Below, piece after piece: positions 33,444-42,291 of a DNA stretch of 64,000 nt. Source of the stretch: Streptomyces flavotricini (GTDB taxonomy: Bacteria > Actinomycetota > Actinomycetes > Streptomycetales > Streptomycetaceae); the NCBI RefSeq assembly GCF_020639365.1, contig NZ_JAINUL010000001.1, positions 4,551,454 to 4,615,453 of the forward strand. The letters run 5' to 3'. Position 1 is the first letter of the stretch; each line of letters starts with the position of its first letter. A program made the translations under genes and the position numbers. Under the pieces are notes generated by a model, which had not been told where the DNA came from, did not search any database, and saw only the letters and a program-made list of their open reading frames with translations.

Positions 33444-36026
33444 ATGAGCGAGCACCGCCGCAAACCGCCGCATCCCGAAGGGGGCGGACGTGCCGCGACC
33501 CGTCGGGCCGCCCAGCAGCGCCCCGGCCGGGGTGCCGGACCCGCACGCGACGTCCCCACCGCGTCGCCCAGCGGACCGTACGCAGAGCCGCCCGGCCACG
33601 GCGGCCGGGCCGGCACGCGCCGGGCCGCCCCCCGTGGAGCCGGAGGACGCGGACGCGACGCCGACGGCGCGGGCCGCCCGGACAAGCGGCTGATCAACTA
33701 CCCGCGCTCCGACAAGGACGGCTGGCAGCGGTTCGTACCGTCCTGGAAGCTGGTCTGCGGCACGGCGCTCGGCTTCTTCGCCGTCGTCACGGCGGGCGCC
33801 GGCATCGGCATCGCGTCGGTGAACACCCCCGACCCGAACAAGGCGGCCCAGGCCCAGAACAACGTCTTCTTCTGGGCGGACGGCACCCAGATGGTGGCCA
33901 CCGGCGGATCGATGAACCGCCAGATCGTTCCCATCGACAAGATCCCCAAGTCGATGCAGAACGCGGTGATCTCCGCGGAGAACGAGTCCTTCGAGACGGA
34001 CAAGGGCGTCGACCCGATGGGCATCGCCCGCGCCGTGTGGAACATGGCCAAGGGCGGCTCCACCCAGGGTGGCTCGACCATCACCCAGCAGTACGTGAAG
34101 AACACGTACCTGGACTCCGACCAGACGCTCAAGCGGAAGGTCACCGAGCTCTTCATCTCGATAAAGCTGGGCGTGTCCGAGGAGAAGGACACGATCCTCG
34201 CCGGCTACCTCAACACCGCCTACTACGGTCGCGACGCCTACGGCATCCAGGCGGCCTCGCGAGCCTACTTCGGCAAGGACTGCAAGGACCTCACACCGTC
34301 CGAGAGCGCCTTCCTGGCCTCGGTGCTCAAGGGGCCCAACCTCTACAACCCGGACGGCGGCATCGGTACGGCGGCCACCCCCGAGAAGAACACCGAGCGG
34401 GCCAAGGAGCGCTGGGCCTGGGTCCTGGACCGCGAGGTCGCCGTCGGCCGGATGCAGAAGGCCGAGCGGGACCAGTTCACGGAGTTCCCGAAGATCGTCG
34501 ACTCCGAGCAGGCCCGCAGCCTGTCCGGTCAGACCGGCTACCTGGTCGACACGGCCAAGAAGTACGTGATGAAGGTCACCGGCCTCACGGCCGAGGAGAT
34601 GGCCCGCGGCGGCTACCAGATCAAGACCACCTTCCAGAAGCCCAAGGTGGACGCGCTGGTCAAGGCTGTCGAGGACACCCGCAACAACTTCCTGGACGAG
34701 AAGGCCCGGCCCGAGTACGACACCTTCGTCCAGTTCGGGGCCGCCTCGGTGGACGTGAAGAGCGGGGCGATCGTGGCCCTGTACGGCGGCCCGGGCATGG
34801 ACAAGAAGTACTTCAGCAACAACGCCGACACCCTCGGTGTCCCGGTCGGCTCGACCTGGAAGCCGTACGTCCTGGCGGCCGCGATGGAGTACGGCACCCA
34901 GAACTCGCGCGGCCAGGGCATCTCGGCCGACAGCAAGTACAACGCGAACGACCTGACCGTGATCAACAACCGCGACGGCAAGCCGCTGCGGGACGCCTCG
35001 GGCAAGCCGTTCAAGCAGAAGAACGAGAGCACCTACCCGTACGGCTACGTGACCCTCAACGAGGCGATGGAGAAGTCCATCAACGTGCCGTTCGCGCAGC
35101 TCGTCTTCGACGTCGGCCACAACAAGGTCCGAGAGGTGGCCGAGGCCACGGGCATCCTCAAGGACTCGATGAACCCGAACAACGACGCCTCGTTCGCCCT
35201 CGGCACCTCGACGCCGAGCGCCATCCGCATGGCCGACTCGTACGCCACCTTCGCCGCCTCCGGCACCCACCACGATCCGTTCTCCGTGACCAGCGTCGAG
35301 AAGGACGGAAAGGAGCTGCCCGGCTTCGGGGCCCCCAAGGAGCAGCGGGCGATGGACGACACCATCGCCGACAACGTCACCAAGGTGCTGGAGAACGTCG
35401 TCGACAACGGCACCGGCACCAAGGTCAGGAAGCTCGGCTTCACCCGGCCCGCCGCCGGCAAGACCGGAACCACCGACCAGAACAAGTCGGCCTGGTTCGT
35501 CGGCTACACCCCCGAGCTGTCCACCTCGGTCGCCCTGTTCCGCACCGACCCGAACTCGAAGGACAAGAAGCTCATCTCCATGAACGGCGTCGGCGGCGTC
35601 GACTCCATCCACGGTGGCGACATCCCGGCCGCGATCTGGACCGAGTACATGAAGGAAGCCCTCAAGGGCGCCCCGGTCAAGGAGTTCCCGGAGGCCGAGA
35701 AGATCGGCGTCACCGCGGACGCCTCCGGTGCCCCTTCGCCGTCCCCGTCCTTCTCCCCCTCGCCCTCCCCGTCGATGCCCTCGCCCTCGGCGAGCTCCTC
35801 CCCGCCGGTCTCCCCGTCCCCGTCGAAGGGCGGCAAGCCGACCTGCAAGCCGTGGGAGCTGTACTGCATCCCGGACACCAATGGCGGTACGAACAGCGGC
35901 AGCACCAACGGGGGCTCCGGCGGCGGGACCGGCGGACCCAGCGGTTCACCGTCGGGGAGTCCGTCGGGCAGACCGGGACGTCCCGGCGGCACGAGCTGGG
36001 GGACCTCGGTGGGCGCCTCCGGCTGA
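33444..36026 (+). CDS. Class A penicillin-binding protein (transglycosylase/transpeptidase)
   Basis: A bifunctional peptidoglycan synthase of 860 residues. A basic disordered cytoplasmic tail (1-95) is followed by one membrane segment (about 101-124). The GT51 domain shows ISAENESFETDKGVDPMGIARA (catalytic Glu) and GGSTITQQYVKN. The transpeptidase domain has GSTWKP (SxxK), KSINVPF (SxN) and AGKTGTTDQN (KTG). The last 110 residues are a Ser/Pro then Gly/Ser-rich tail, likely threaded through the wall. The GAGGAG ribosome binding site lies 10 bp before the ATG. A strong hairpin follows the gene. An antisense open frame of 738 codons is a GC-bias shadow. Confidence 0.96.
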   Translation: MSEHRRKPPHPEGGGRAATRRAAQQRPGRGAGPARDVPTASPSGPYAEPPGHGGRAGTRRAAPRGAGGRGRDADGAGRPDKRLINYPRSDKDGWQRFVPSWKLVCGTALGFFAVVTAGAGIGIASVNTPDPNKAAQAQNNVFFWADGTQMVATGGSMNRQIVPIDKIPKSMQNAVISAENESFETDKGVDPMGIARAVWNMAKGGSTQGGSTITQQYVKNTYLDSDQTLKRKVTELFISIKLGVSEEKDTILAGYLNTAYYGRDAYGIQAASRAYFGKDCKDLTPSESAFLASVLKGPNLYNPDGGIGTAATPEKNTERAKERWAWVLDREVAVGRMQKAERDQFTEFPKIVDSEQARSLSGQTGYLVDTAKKYVMKVTGLTAEEMARGGYQIKTTFQKPKVDALVKAVEDTRNNFLDEKARPEYDTFVQFGAASVDVKSGAIVALYGGPGMDKKYFSNNADTLGVPVGSTWKPYVLAAAMEYGTQNSRGQGISADSKYNANDLTVINNRDGKPLRDASGKPFKQKNESTYPYGYVTLNEAMEKSINVPFAQLVFDVGHNKVREVAEATGILKDSMNPNNDASFALGTSTPSAIRMADSYATFAASGTHHDPFSVTSVEKDGKELPGFGAPKEQRAMDDTIADNVTKVLENVVDNGTGTKVRKLGFTRPAAGKTGTTDQNKSAWFVGYTPELSTSVALFRTDPNSKDKKLISMNGVGGVDSIHGGDIPAAIWTEYMKEALKGAPVKEFPEAEKIGVTADASGAPSPSPSFSPSPSPSMPSPSASSSPPVSPSPSKGGKPTCKPWELYCIPDTNGGTNSGSTNGGSGGGTGGPSGSPSGSPSGRPGRPGGTSWGTSVGASG

Positions 36027-36046
36027 CCCGCCTCACTGCGCCCGGT

Positions 36047-36077
36047 GAGGGCCGCCGCACACCGTGCGGCGGCCCTC
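36047..36077 (+). terminator. Terminator of the penicillin-binding protein gene
   Basis: A perfect 14-bp stem, GAGGGCCGCCGCAC and GTGCGGCGGCCCTC, with a 3-nt ACC loop, 20 bp after the stop codon and 34 bp before the next gene. Confidence 0.88.
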
Positions 36078-36111
36078 CCGCATGTCCGGCCCCGTACGGC
36101 AGGATGAGCGC

Positions 36112-37575
36112 ATGACGAAGGTGCACGAGGACCGGCCGCCCGTTCTGCCCACCCAGCAGGACGAGGTCGCCGCGGCCGGCAGTGAGTTCCTCGGCGGCCC
36201 GATGGGCCGCTACGCCCGGCTGGGCGGCCACTGGCTGACCCCGGTCCGCGTCGTGGTCCTCGTGGCCCTCGGGATGTTCGCGCTCGGCATGGTGCAGAAG
36301 CTGCCCTGCTACGACTGGGCGTGGTTCAGGGGAGCCGACTCCCAGTACACGCACGCCTGCTACTCCGACATCCCGCACCTGTTCTCCGTACGCGGCTTCG
36401 CCGACGGGCTCACGCCCTACTTCGACCGCCTCCCCGGCGACATGGAGTACTTGGAGTACCCGGTCCTCACCGGGCTCTTCATGGAGGTCGCCTCCTGGCT
36501 GACCCCGGGCAGCGGCTCCATGCAGCACCGCGAGCAGATGTACTGGATGGTCAACGCGGGGATGCTGATGGCCTGCACCGCGGTCATCGCCGTGTGCGTC
36601 GTGCGCACCCACCGGCGCCGGCCCTGGGACGCGCTGCTCTTCGCCCTCGCACCCGCCTTCGCGCTCACCGCGACGATCAACTGGGACCTGCTGGCCATCG
36701 CCCTGACCGCCGCGGGGATGCTCATGTGGTCCCGCGGCCGCACCCTGCTCTTCGGCGTGTTCATCGGCCTGGCCACCGCCGCCAAGCTCTACCCCGTCCT
36801 GCTGCTCGGCGTGCTGTTCGTACTGTGCTGGCGGGCCGGGAAGTGGCGCGCCTTCGGCTCCGCCGTCCTCGGTGCCGCCGTCTCCTGGCTCGTGGTCAAC
36901 CTGCCCGTCATGATCTACGCCTGGGACGGCTGGAAGAAGTTCTACACGTTCAGCCAGGAACGCCCGATCGACTTCGGCTCCGTCTGGCTGCTCATCTCCC
37001 AGCGCTCCGGGAACCCCCTGCAAGACGCCAACACGTACGCGACGGGCCTGACGCTGCTGCTGTGCGCGGGTATCGGCCTGCTGACGCTGACCGCCCCCCG
37101 CCGACCCCGTTTCGCGCAGCTGGCCCTCCTGGTCGTGGCCGCCTTCATCCTGGCCAACAAGGTCTACTCGCCGCAGTACGTGCTGTGGCTCATCCCGCTC
37201 GCGGCGCTGGCCCGGCCGCGCTGGCGGGACTTCCTGATCTGGCAGGCCGGCGAGGTCGTGTACTTCCTCGGGATCTGGTTCTACCTGGCCTACACGACCA
37301 GCGGGGACAAGCACCAGGGCCTGCCCGTGGAGGGCTACCAGCTGGCGATCGCCGCCCATCTGCTGGCGACCCTCTACCTCTGCGCGGTCGTCGTCCGCGA
37401 CGTCCTGCTGCCCGAGCGGGACGTCGTACGCCGCGACGGATCGGACGACCCGTCCGGCGGCGTCCTGGACGGGGCCGAGGACGTCTTCGTGCTGTCGGAC
37501 GCGGCGAGGGCGCCGCAGGACGCGGCGCCCTCGGAGGGACAGCGGGTGGAGTGGGGCACGGCCCACGGGGACTGA
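36112..37575 (+). CDS. GT87-family polyprenyl-phosphate-dependent glycosyltransferase (DUF2029)
   Basis: A 487-residue polytopic membrane protein from the ATG at 36112 (MTKVHEDRPPVLPTQ), preceded by AGGATGAG. About 10-12 hydrophobic segments follow; an early external loop has YDWAWFRGADSQYTHACYSDIPHLF, then YLEYPVLTGLFME, a DUF2029/GT87-type pattern with acidic residues near the first loop. Related proteins add mannose or arabinose from polyprenyl carriers. The sugar is unknown. It is convergent with the alanine-racemase-like gene, with only 4 bp between the two stop codons. Confidence 0.8.
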   Translation: MTKVHEDRPPVLPTQQDEVAAAGSEFLGGPMGRYARLGGHWLTPVRVVVLVALGMFALGMVQKLPCYDWAWFRGADSQYTHACYSDIPHLFSVRGFADGLTPYFDRLPGDMEYLEYPVLTGLFMEVASWLTPGSGSMQHREQMYWMVNAGMLMACTAVIAVCVVRTHRRRPWDALLFALAPAFALTATINWDLLAIALTAAGMLMWSRGRTLLFGVFIGLATAAKLYPVLLLGVLFVLCWRAGKWRAFGSAVLGAAVSWLVVNLPVMIYAWDGWKKFYTFSQERPIDFGSVWLLISQRSGNPLQDANTYATGLTLLLCAGIGLLTLTAPRRPRFAQLALLVVAAFILANKVYSPQYVLWLIPLAALARPRWRDFLIWQAGEVVYFLGIWFYLAYTTSGDKHQGLPVEGYQLAIAAHLLATLYLCAVVVRDVLLPERDVVRRDGSDDPSGGVLDGAEDVFVLSDAARAPQDAAPSEGQRVEWGTAHGD

Positions 37576-37579
37576 CCGG

Positions 37580-38611
37580 TCAGGCGTCGAGCACCCGGTC
37601 GAACTGCGTCGTGGTGTGGCGCAGGTGCGCCACCAGCTCGTCGCCGACCTTCGGCTCGGGCGCGTCCGACGGCACGAACAGGATCGACACCTGCATGTGC
37701 GGGGGCTCCGCGAACCAGCGCTGCTTGCCCGCCCACACGAACGGCGACAGGTTCCGGTTCACGGTCGCCAGACCGGCCCGTGCCACGCCCTTGGCGCGCG
37801 GCATCACACCGTGCAGGGCCTTGGGGGCCTCCAGGCCCACTCCGTGCGACGTGCCGCCCGCGACCACGACCAGCCAGCCGTCTGAGGCGGCCTTCTGCTG
37901 GCGGTAACCGAACCGGTCGCCCTTGGCGACGTGCGTGACGTCCAGGACGGCGCCGCGGTACTCGGTCGCCTCGTGATCGCCCAGCCACAGCCGGGTGCCG
38001 ATCCGCGCCCGGAAGCGGGTCTGCGGGAACTGCTGCTGGAGCCGGCCCAGCTCCTCGGCCCGCAGGTGGCTGACGAACATGGTGTGCAGCGGCAGCCGGG
38101 CCGCGCGCAGCCGGTCCATCCAGCCGATGACCTCCTCGACGGCGTCCGAGCCGTCCGGGCGGTCCAGCGGCAGGTGCAGGGCGAAGCCCTCCAGCCGCAC
38201 GTCCTCGATCGCCGCGTGCAGCTGGCCCAGGTCCTGCTCGGAGATGCCGTGGCGGCGCATCGAGCTCATGCACTCGATCACCACGCGGGCGCCGACCAGG
38301 CCGCGGACCCCGTCCAGCGAGGACACCGAGCGGATCACCCGGTCCGGCAGCGGCACCGGCTCCTCGCCCCGCCGGAACGGGGTGAGGACGAGCAGGTCGC
38401 CGCCGAAGAAGTCCTTGATGCTGGCGGCCTCGTACGTGGTCCCGACGGCCAGTACGTCGGCGCCCAGCCGGGTCGCCTCCTCGCACAGCCGCTCGTGGCC
38501 GAAGCCGTAGCCGTTGCCCTTGCAGACCGGGATCATCCCGGGGAACTGGTCCTGGATCTGCTTCTGGTGCGCACGCCAGCGCGCGGTGTCGACGTAGAGC
38601 GTGAGCGCCAT
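37580..38611 (-). CDS. Alanine racemase-like PLP enzyme
   Basis: A 343-residue fold-III PLP protein, slightly shorter than typical Alr (about 370). The PLP lysine motif is IPVCKGNGYGFGHERL (Lys31 region). The C-domain shows THVAKGDRFGYRQQK, where the catalytic Tyr is expected, and MQVSILFVPSDAPEPKVGDELVAHL at the end. Some standard Alr blocks are altered: the RPGIALYG block reads RIGTRLWLGD. It follows femX on the same strand with a 69-bp gap, so it probably acts in peptidoglycan precursor metabolism. Racemase activity and substrate are inferred; it may be a paralogue beside a canonical alr elsewhere. Confidence 0.82.
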   Translation of the reverse strand: MALTLYVDTARWRAHQKQIQDQFPGMIPVCKGNGYGFGHERLCEEATRLGADVLAVGTTYEAASIKDFFGGDLLVLTPFRRGEEPVPLPDRVIRSVSSLDGVRGLVGARVVIECMSSMRRHGISEQDLGQLHAAIEDVRLEGFALHLPLDRPDGSDAVEEVIGWMDRLRAARLPLHTMFVSHLRAEELGRLQQQFPQTRFRARIGTRLWLGDHEATEYRGAVLDVTHVAKGDRFGYRQQKAASDGWLVVVAGGTSHGVGLEAPKALHGVMPRAKGVARAGLATVNRNLSPFVWAGKQRWFAEPPHMQVSILFVPSDAPEPKVGDELVAHLRHTTTQFDRVLDA

Positions 38612-38680
38612 GCCCGTCCGGAGCCTCTCTCTAAAAGCTGCCTGTGCAGCGGTGCGGTGTGTGGGGGGTGCGGCAGCAGG

Positions 38681-39799
38681 TCAGCGGCGCGACATGTAGA
38701 TGTCGAGCGCCTTGTGCAGCACCTTGTTGAGCGGGAAGTCCCACTCGCCGACGTACTCGACGGCCTCGCCGCCCGTACCGACCTTGAACTGGATGAGGCC
38801 GAACAGGTGGTCGTTCTCGTCCAGCGTGTCACTGATGCCGCGCAAGTCGTAGACGCTCGCACCGAGCGCGTAGGAGTCGCGCAGCATGCGCCACTGCATC
38901 GCGTTCGAGGGCCGCACTTCGCGCTTGTGGTTCGCGGATGCGCCGTACGAGTACCAGACGTGCTGGCCGACGGTGAGCATCGTGGCGGCGGCCAGTGGCT
39001 CCCCCTCGTGCTTCGCGATGTACAGCCGCATCCGGTTGGGGTCCTCGGAGTTGAGGGCCGTCCACTGGCGCTGGAAGTAGCTGAGCGGGCGCGGGCGGAA
39101 CTTGTCGCGCTCGGCCGTGACCTCGTACAGCTCCTGCCAGATCGGCAGGTCTTCGTAGCCGCCCTGGACGACCTCGACACCGGCCTTCTCGGCCTTCTTG
39201 ATGTTGCGGCGCCACAGCTGGTTGAAGCCCTTGAGGACGTCGTCCAGCGACCGGTTGGCCAGCGGTACCTGGAAGACGTAACGGGGCTGGACGTCACCGA
39301 AGCCGGCGCCGCCGTCCTCGGCCTGCTGCCAGCCCATGCGGCGCAGCTTGTCCGACACCTCGAAGGCGCGGGGCTCGATGACCGAGGCCTCCACGTCGCG
39401 CAGGCGCTTCACGTCCGGGTCCTGGATACCGGCCTTGATGGCGGCCGAGTTCCAGCGGCGGATGACGACGGGCGGGCCCATCTTCACGGTGAAGGCGCCC
39501 TGCTGCTTGAGGTGGGCCAGCATCGGCTGGAGCCACTCCTCCAGGTTCGGGGCGTACCAGTTGATGACCGGGCCCTCGGGGAGGTACGCGAGGTACCGCT
39601 TCACCTTGGGCAACTGCCGGTACAACACGAGGGCGGCGCCGACCAGTTCGTCGTTCTGGTCGAACCAGCCGAGGTTCTCGGAGCGCCACTCGTTCTTCAC
39701 GTCGGCCCACGCCGGGACCTGGCAGTGGCTAGCCGAGGGCAGGCTCTGGAGGTATCCCAGATGCTGCTCTCGGCTGATGGTCCTCAGGGACAGGCTCAT
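38681..39799 (-). CDS. femX: FemX-like peptidoglycan bridge-forming aminoacyltransferase
   Basis: A 372-residue Fem-family transferase (two GNAT-like domains) that adds the first glycine to the LL-diaminopimelate side chain of lipid II in Streptomyces, using glycyl-tRNA. It begins MSLSLRTISREQHLGYLQSLPSASHCQVPAW, the Fem signature. The second domain has FNQLWRRNIKKAEKAGVEV and RLYIAKHEGEPLAAATMLTVGQHVWYSYGAS...SNAMQWRMLRDSYALG. The ATG is clear. It is followed by the alanine-racemase-like gene. The transferred amino acid is inferred from the genus. Confidence 0.93.
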   Translation of the reverse strand: MSLSLRTISREQHLGYLQSLPSASHCQVPAWADVKNEWRSENLGWFDQNDELVGAALVLYRQLPKVKRYLAYLPEGPVINWYAPNLEEWLQPMLAHLKQQGAFTVKMGPPVVIRRWNSAAIKAGIQDPDVKRLRDVEASVIEPRAFEVSDKLRRMGWQQAEDGGAGFGDVQPRYVFQVPLANRSLDDVLKGFNQLWRRNIKKAEKAGVEVVQGGYEDLPIWQELYEVTAERDKFRPRPLSYFQRQWTALNSEDPNRMRLYIAKHEGEPLAAATMLTVGQHVWYSYGASANHKREVRPSNAMQWRMLRDSYALGASVYDLRGISDTLDENDHLFGLIQFKVGTGGEAVEYVGEWDFPLNKVLHKALDIYMSRR

Positions 39800-39930
39800 G
39801 CGGGGCGTCTCCTCCGGCGGCTTCGCTGGCTATGGCGCGAAGCCTACTGCGACAAGGGCGCCACCCATCTGGGGGACGGGCCGGGCCCGGGCCGGTGAGT
39901 GGCCGGCGCCCTGTCGCCGAAGAGCCCCGG

Positions 39931-40245
39931 TCAGCCCGCCCAGCCGCCGAAGAGACCGCCGTGCGCCATGCCGAGGTAGAAGCCCACGCCCGAGGCGCCA
40001 AGCCCGATGATCAGTGCGAAGCGCTCGCGTGTCGTCTCCGAGATGAACTGTCCGTACGCGCCGGTCAGGATGCCGATGAGCCCGGTCCACGAGCTCAGCA
40101 GGTGCAGATTGTCGAAGAAGCCCGTGACGAACGCCACGATGCCGAGCACCACCGTGGCCACCATGAGGGTGTCCTGCAGCGGATGGGGCTTGCCGTCGGT
40201 CGCGAGGAGCGAGATGGAGGACTTGGGTTGCATGGCCTGTGCCAT
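39931..40245 (-). CDS. Small two-to-three-segment membrane protein, conserved hypothetical
   Basis: A 104-residue protein from the ATG at 40243-40245, with a strong AGGAGG nine bases upstream. A short cytoplasmic head (MAQAMQPKSSISLLATDGKPHPLQD) is followed by hydrophobic segments near 25-45 (TLMVATVVLGIVAFVTGFF), 52-65 and 75-90 (FALIIGLGASGVGFYLGMA). The C-terminus is Gly/Trp-rich. I do not recognise a function. It is divergent from the rpsF operon, as in other Streptomyces. Confidence 0.82.
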   Translation of the reverse strand: MAQAMQPKSSISLLATDGKPHPLQDTLMVATVVLGIVAFVTGFFDNLHLLSSWTGLIGILTGAYGQFISETTRERFALIIGLGASGVGFYLGMAHGGLFGGWAG

Positions 40246-40359
40246 CGGAAGGCACCTCCTGGCTGAAGCAGAGCGGTGCCCGGGCGCCTCCGGCAGGGGC
40301 CGGGGGCATAGCACCGAGCACACCCGATGCATACAGAGTGTGGCCTCCTCCCGTCGGAT

Positions 40360-40389
40360 TTCAACCGGAAGGAGTCGAGCAGGTAGTCT
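40360..40389 (+). promoter_or_regulatory. Probable rpsF operon promoter
   Basis: TTCAAC (40360-40365) and TAGTCT (40384-40389) with an 18-bp spacer, about 100 bp before rpsF, resemble a vegetative (HrdB-type) promoter for rpsF-ssb-rpsR-rplI. Confidence 0.55.
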
Positions 40390-40492
40390 GTACAGCTGCG
40401 CGGTGTCTGCTCACAGACGCCGTGCGCACGCATCACGACCCTCCTGCCACGGAACGACCGTGGCCGCTGAGTCCAAAGGAGGTGGGTTCCAC

Positions 40493-40783
40493 ATGCGTCA
40501 CTACGAAGTGATGGTCATCCTCGACCCCGATCTCGAGGAGCGCGCTGTCTCCCCGCTGATCGAGAACTTCCTCTCCGTCGTCCGTGAGGGCAACGGAAAG
40601 GTCGAGAAGGTCGACACCTGGGGCCGTCGTCGTCTCGCTTACGAGATCAAGAAGAAGCCCGAGGGCATCTACTCGGTCATCGACCTTCAGGCCGAGCCTG
40701 CGGTCGTCAAGGAGCTTGACCGACAGATGAACCTGAACGAGTCGGTTCTCCGGACCAAGGTCCTTCGCCCCGAGACCCACTGA
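40493..40783 (+). CDS. rpsF: 30S ribosomal protein S6
   Basis: 96 residues from the ATG at 40493 (MRHYEVMVILDPDLEERAVSP), preceded by AAAGGAGGTGGG, a near-perfect ribosome binding site. KPEGIYSVIDLQAEPAVVKELDRQMNLNE matches S6. The long upstream open frame is rejected. It is the first gene of rpsF-ssb-rpsR-rplI, an order shared by most bacteria. Confidence 0.98.
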   Translation: MRHYEVMVILDPDLEERAVSPLIENFLSVVREGNGKVEKVDTWGRRRLAYEIKKKPEGIYSVIDLQAEPAVVKELDRQMNLNESVLRTKVLRPETH

Positions 40784-40855
40784 ACTTCGGTTCAGCGGTA
40801 ATCGGGACCGAGTAGCACAGCAGCCCAGCAGCAATCCCCGCCGAGAGGTTCATCC

Positions 40856-41449
40856 ATGGCAGGCGAGACCGTCATCACGGTCGTCGGCAATCTCGTCGAC
40901 GACCCCGAGCTGCGCTTCACCCCCTCGGGTGCGGCGGTCGCGAAGTTCCGTGTCGCGTCCACCCCCCGCACCTTCGACCGTCAGACCAATGAGTGGAAGG
41001 ACGGCGAGAGCCTGTTCCTGACCTGCTCGGTGTGGCGGCAGGCGGCCGAGAACGTCGCCGAGTCCCTTCAGCGAGGCATGCGCGTCATCGTGCAGGGCCG
41101 ACTGAGGCAGCGGTCGTACGAGGACCGTGAGGGTGTCAAGCGCACGGTCTACGAGCTGGACGTCGAGGAAGTCGGCCCCAGCCTGAAGAACGCCACGGCC
41201 AAGGTCGCCAAGACCACCGGTCGCGGTGGCCAGGGCGGATACGGCGGCGGCGGTCAGCAGCAGGGCGGCGGCGGTGGCTGGGGCGGAGCCCCCAGCGGCG
41301 GCGCCCCGCAGGGCGGCGGAGCTCCCTCCGACGACCCGTGGGCGTCCAGCGCGCCGGCCGGCGGCCAGCAGCAGCAGGGCGGCGGGGGCGGCTGGGGCGG
41401 AAGCTCCGGCGGCTCCAACGGTGGCTACTCGGACGAGCCTCCCTTCTAG
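40856..41449 (+). CDS. ssb: Single-stranded DNA-binding protein
   Basis: A 197-residue SSB with an OB fold at 1-115 (MAGETVITVVGNLVDDPELRFTPSG...RQTNEWKDGESLFLTCSVWRQAAENVAESL). A long Gly/Gln-rich flexible linker follows with GQQQGGGGGWGG-type repeats (125-185), and the C-terminal acidic tip DEPPF recruits partner proteins. It sits between rpsF and rpsR in the ribosomal operon. Streptomycetes usually also carry a second ssb elsewhere. Confidence 0.97.
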   Translation: MAGETVITVVGNLVDDPELRFTPSGAAVAKFRVASTPRTFDRQTNEWKDGESLFLTCSVWRQAAENVAESLQRGMRVIVQGRLRQRSYEDREGVKRTVYELDVEEVGPSLKNATAKVAKTTGRGGQGGYGGGGQQQGGGGGWGGAPSGGAPQGGGAPSDDPWASSAPAGGQQQQGGGGGWGGSSGGSNGGYSDEPPF

Positions 41450-41492
41450 GGAAGCTCGCATCCCCACTTCTTGATCACACAGGAGAGACACA

Positions 41493-41729
41493 ATGGCGAA
41501 GCCGCCTGTGCGCAAGCCTAAGAAGAAGGTCTGCGCGTTCTGCAAGGACAAGACCGCGTACGTGGACTACAAGGACACGAACATGCTGCGGAAGTTCATT
41601 TCCGACCGCGGCAAGATCCGTGCCCGCCGCGTCACCGGCAACTGCACGCAGCACCAGCGTGACGTCGCCACGGCCGTCAAGAACAGCCGTGAGATGGCGC
41701 TGCTGCCCTACACGTCCACCGCGCGATAA
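41493..41729 (+). CDS. rpsR: 30S ribosomal protein S18
   Basis: 78 residues; MAKPPVRKPKKKVCAFCKDK keeps a CxxC pair (Cys14, Cys17), and the core VDYKDTNMLRKFISDRGKIRARRVTGNCTQHQR is diagnostic for S18. The Cys residues suggest a zinc-binding (C+) version. The ribosome binding site is AGGAGAG. It lies 18 bp before rplI. Confidence 0.98.
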   Translation: MAKPPVRKPKKKVCAFCKDKTAYVDYKDTNMLRKFISDRGKIRARRVTGNCTQHQRDVATAVKNSREMALLPYTSTAR

Positions 41730-41747
41730 GGAAAGGGTGACCGAATA

Positions 41748-42194
41748 ATGAAGATCATCCTGACCCACGAGGTCTCTGGCCTCGGTGCCGCCGGCGATGT
41801 CGTCGACGTCAAGGACGGTTACGCTCGCAACTACCTGGTCCCGCGTGGTTTCGCGATCCGCTGGACCAAGGGTGGCGAGAAGGACGTGGCGCAGATCCGC
41901 CGCGCCCGCAAGATCCACGAGATCGCGACCATCGAGCAGGCCAACGAGGTCAAGGCCAAGCTCGAGGGCACGAAGGTCCGTCTGGCCACCCGCTCGGGTG
42001 ACGCCGGCCGTCTCTTCGGCTCCGTGACCCCGGCCGACATCGCCACGGCGATCGAGGCTTCCGGTGGTCCGAAGGTCGACAAGCGTCGCGTCGAGCTGGC
42101 TGCCCCGATCAAGACCCTCGGTTCGTACCAGGTCTCCGTGCGTCTGCACGCCGAGGTCGCCGCGAACGTGGGCGTCGAGGTCGTCGCCGCCTAA
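41748..42194 (+). CDS. rplI: 50S ribosomal protein L9
   Basis: 148 residues, the standard length. The N-domain MKIILTHEVSGLGAAGDVVDVKDGYARNYLVPRGFAIRWT is the L9 signature. A connecting helix and the C-domain (VRLATRSGDAGRLFGSVTPADIATAI) follow. It is the last gene of the operon, with a strong terminator 11 bp later. Confidence 0.98.
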   Translation: MKIILTHEVSGLGAAGDVVDVKDGYARNYLVPRGFAIRWTKGGEKDVAQIRRARKIHEIATIEQANEVKAKLEGTKVRLATRSGDAGRLFGSVTPADIATAIEASGGPKVDKRRVELAAPIKTLGSYQVSVRLHAEVAANVGVEVVAA

Positions 42195-42204
42195 GTGCTG
42201 CGAG

Positions 42205-42240
42205 CGAAGGGCCGCACCCCTGTGGGGGTGCGGCCCTTCG
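42205..42240 (+). terminator. rplI operon terminator
   Basis: A perfect 16-bp stem, CGAAGGGCCGCACCCC and GGGGTGCGGCCCTTCG, with a TGTG loop and trailing TCGTTT. parS site 7 lies 24 bp beyond. Confidence 0.92.
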
Positions 42241-42263
42241 TCGTTTCCGGGACCGCCGGTCGA

Positions 42264-42279
42264 TGTTTCACGTGAAACA
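42264..42279. promoter_or_regulatory. parS: parS site 7
   Basis: Perfect TGTTTCACGTGAAACA in the convergent gap between rplI and the MATE gene. The dyad extends three bases on each side (CGA and TCG). Confidence 0.97.
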
Positions 42280-42291
42280 TCGATCCGAGGA

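Noticed and set aside
33396..35612. A 738-codon minus-strand frame opposite the penicillin-binding protein gene
   Set aside because: The plus strand carries all PBP catalytic motifs; the antisense frame has none.
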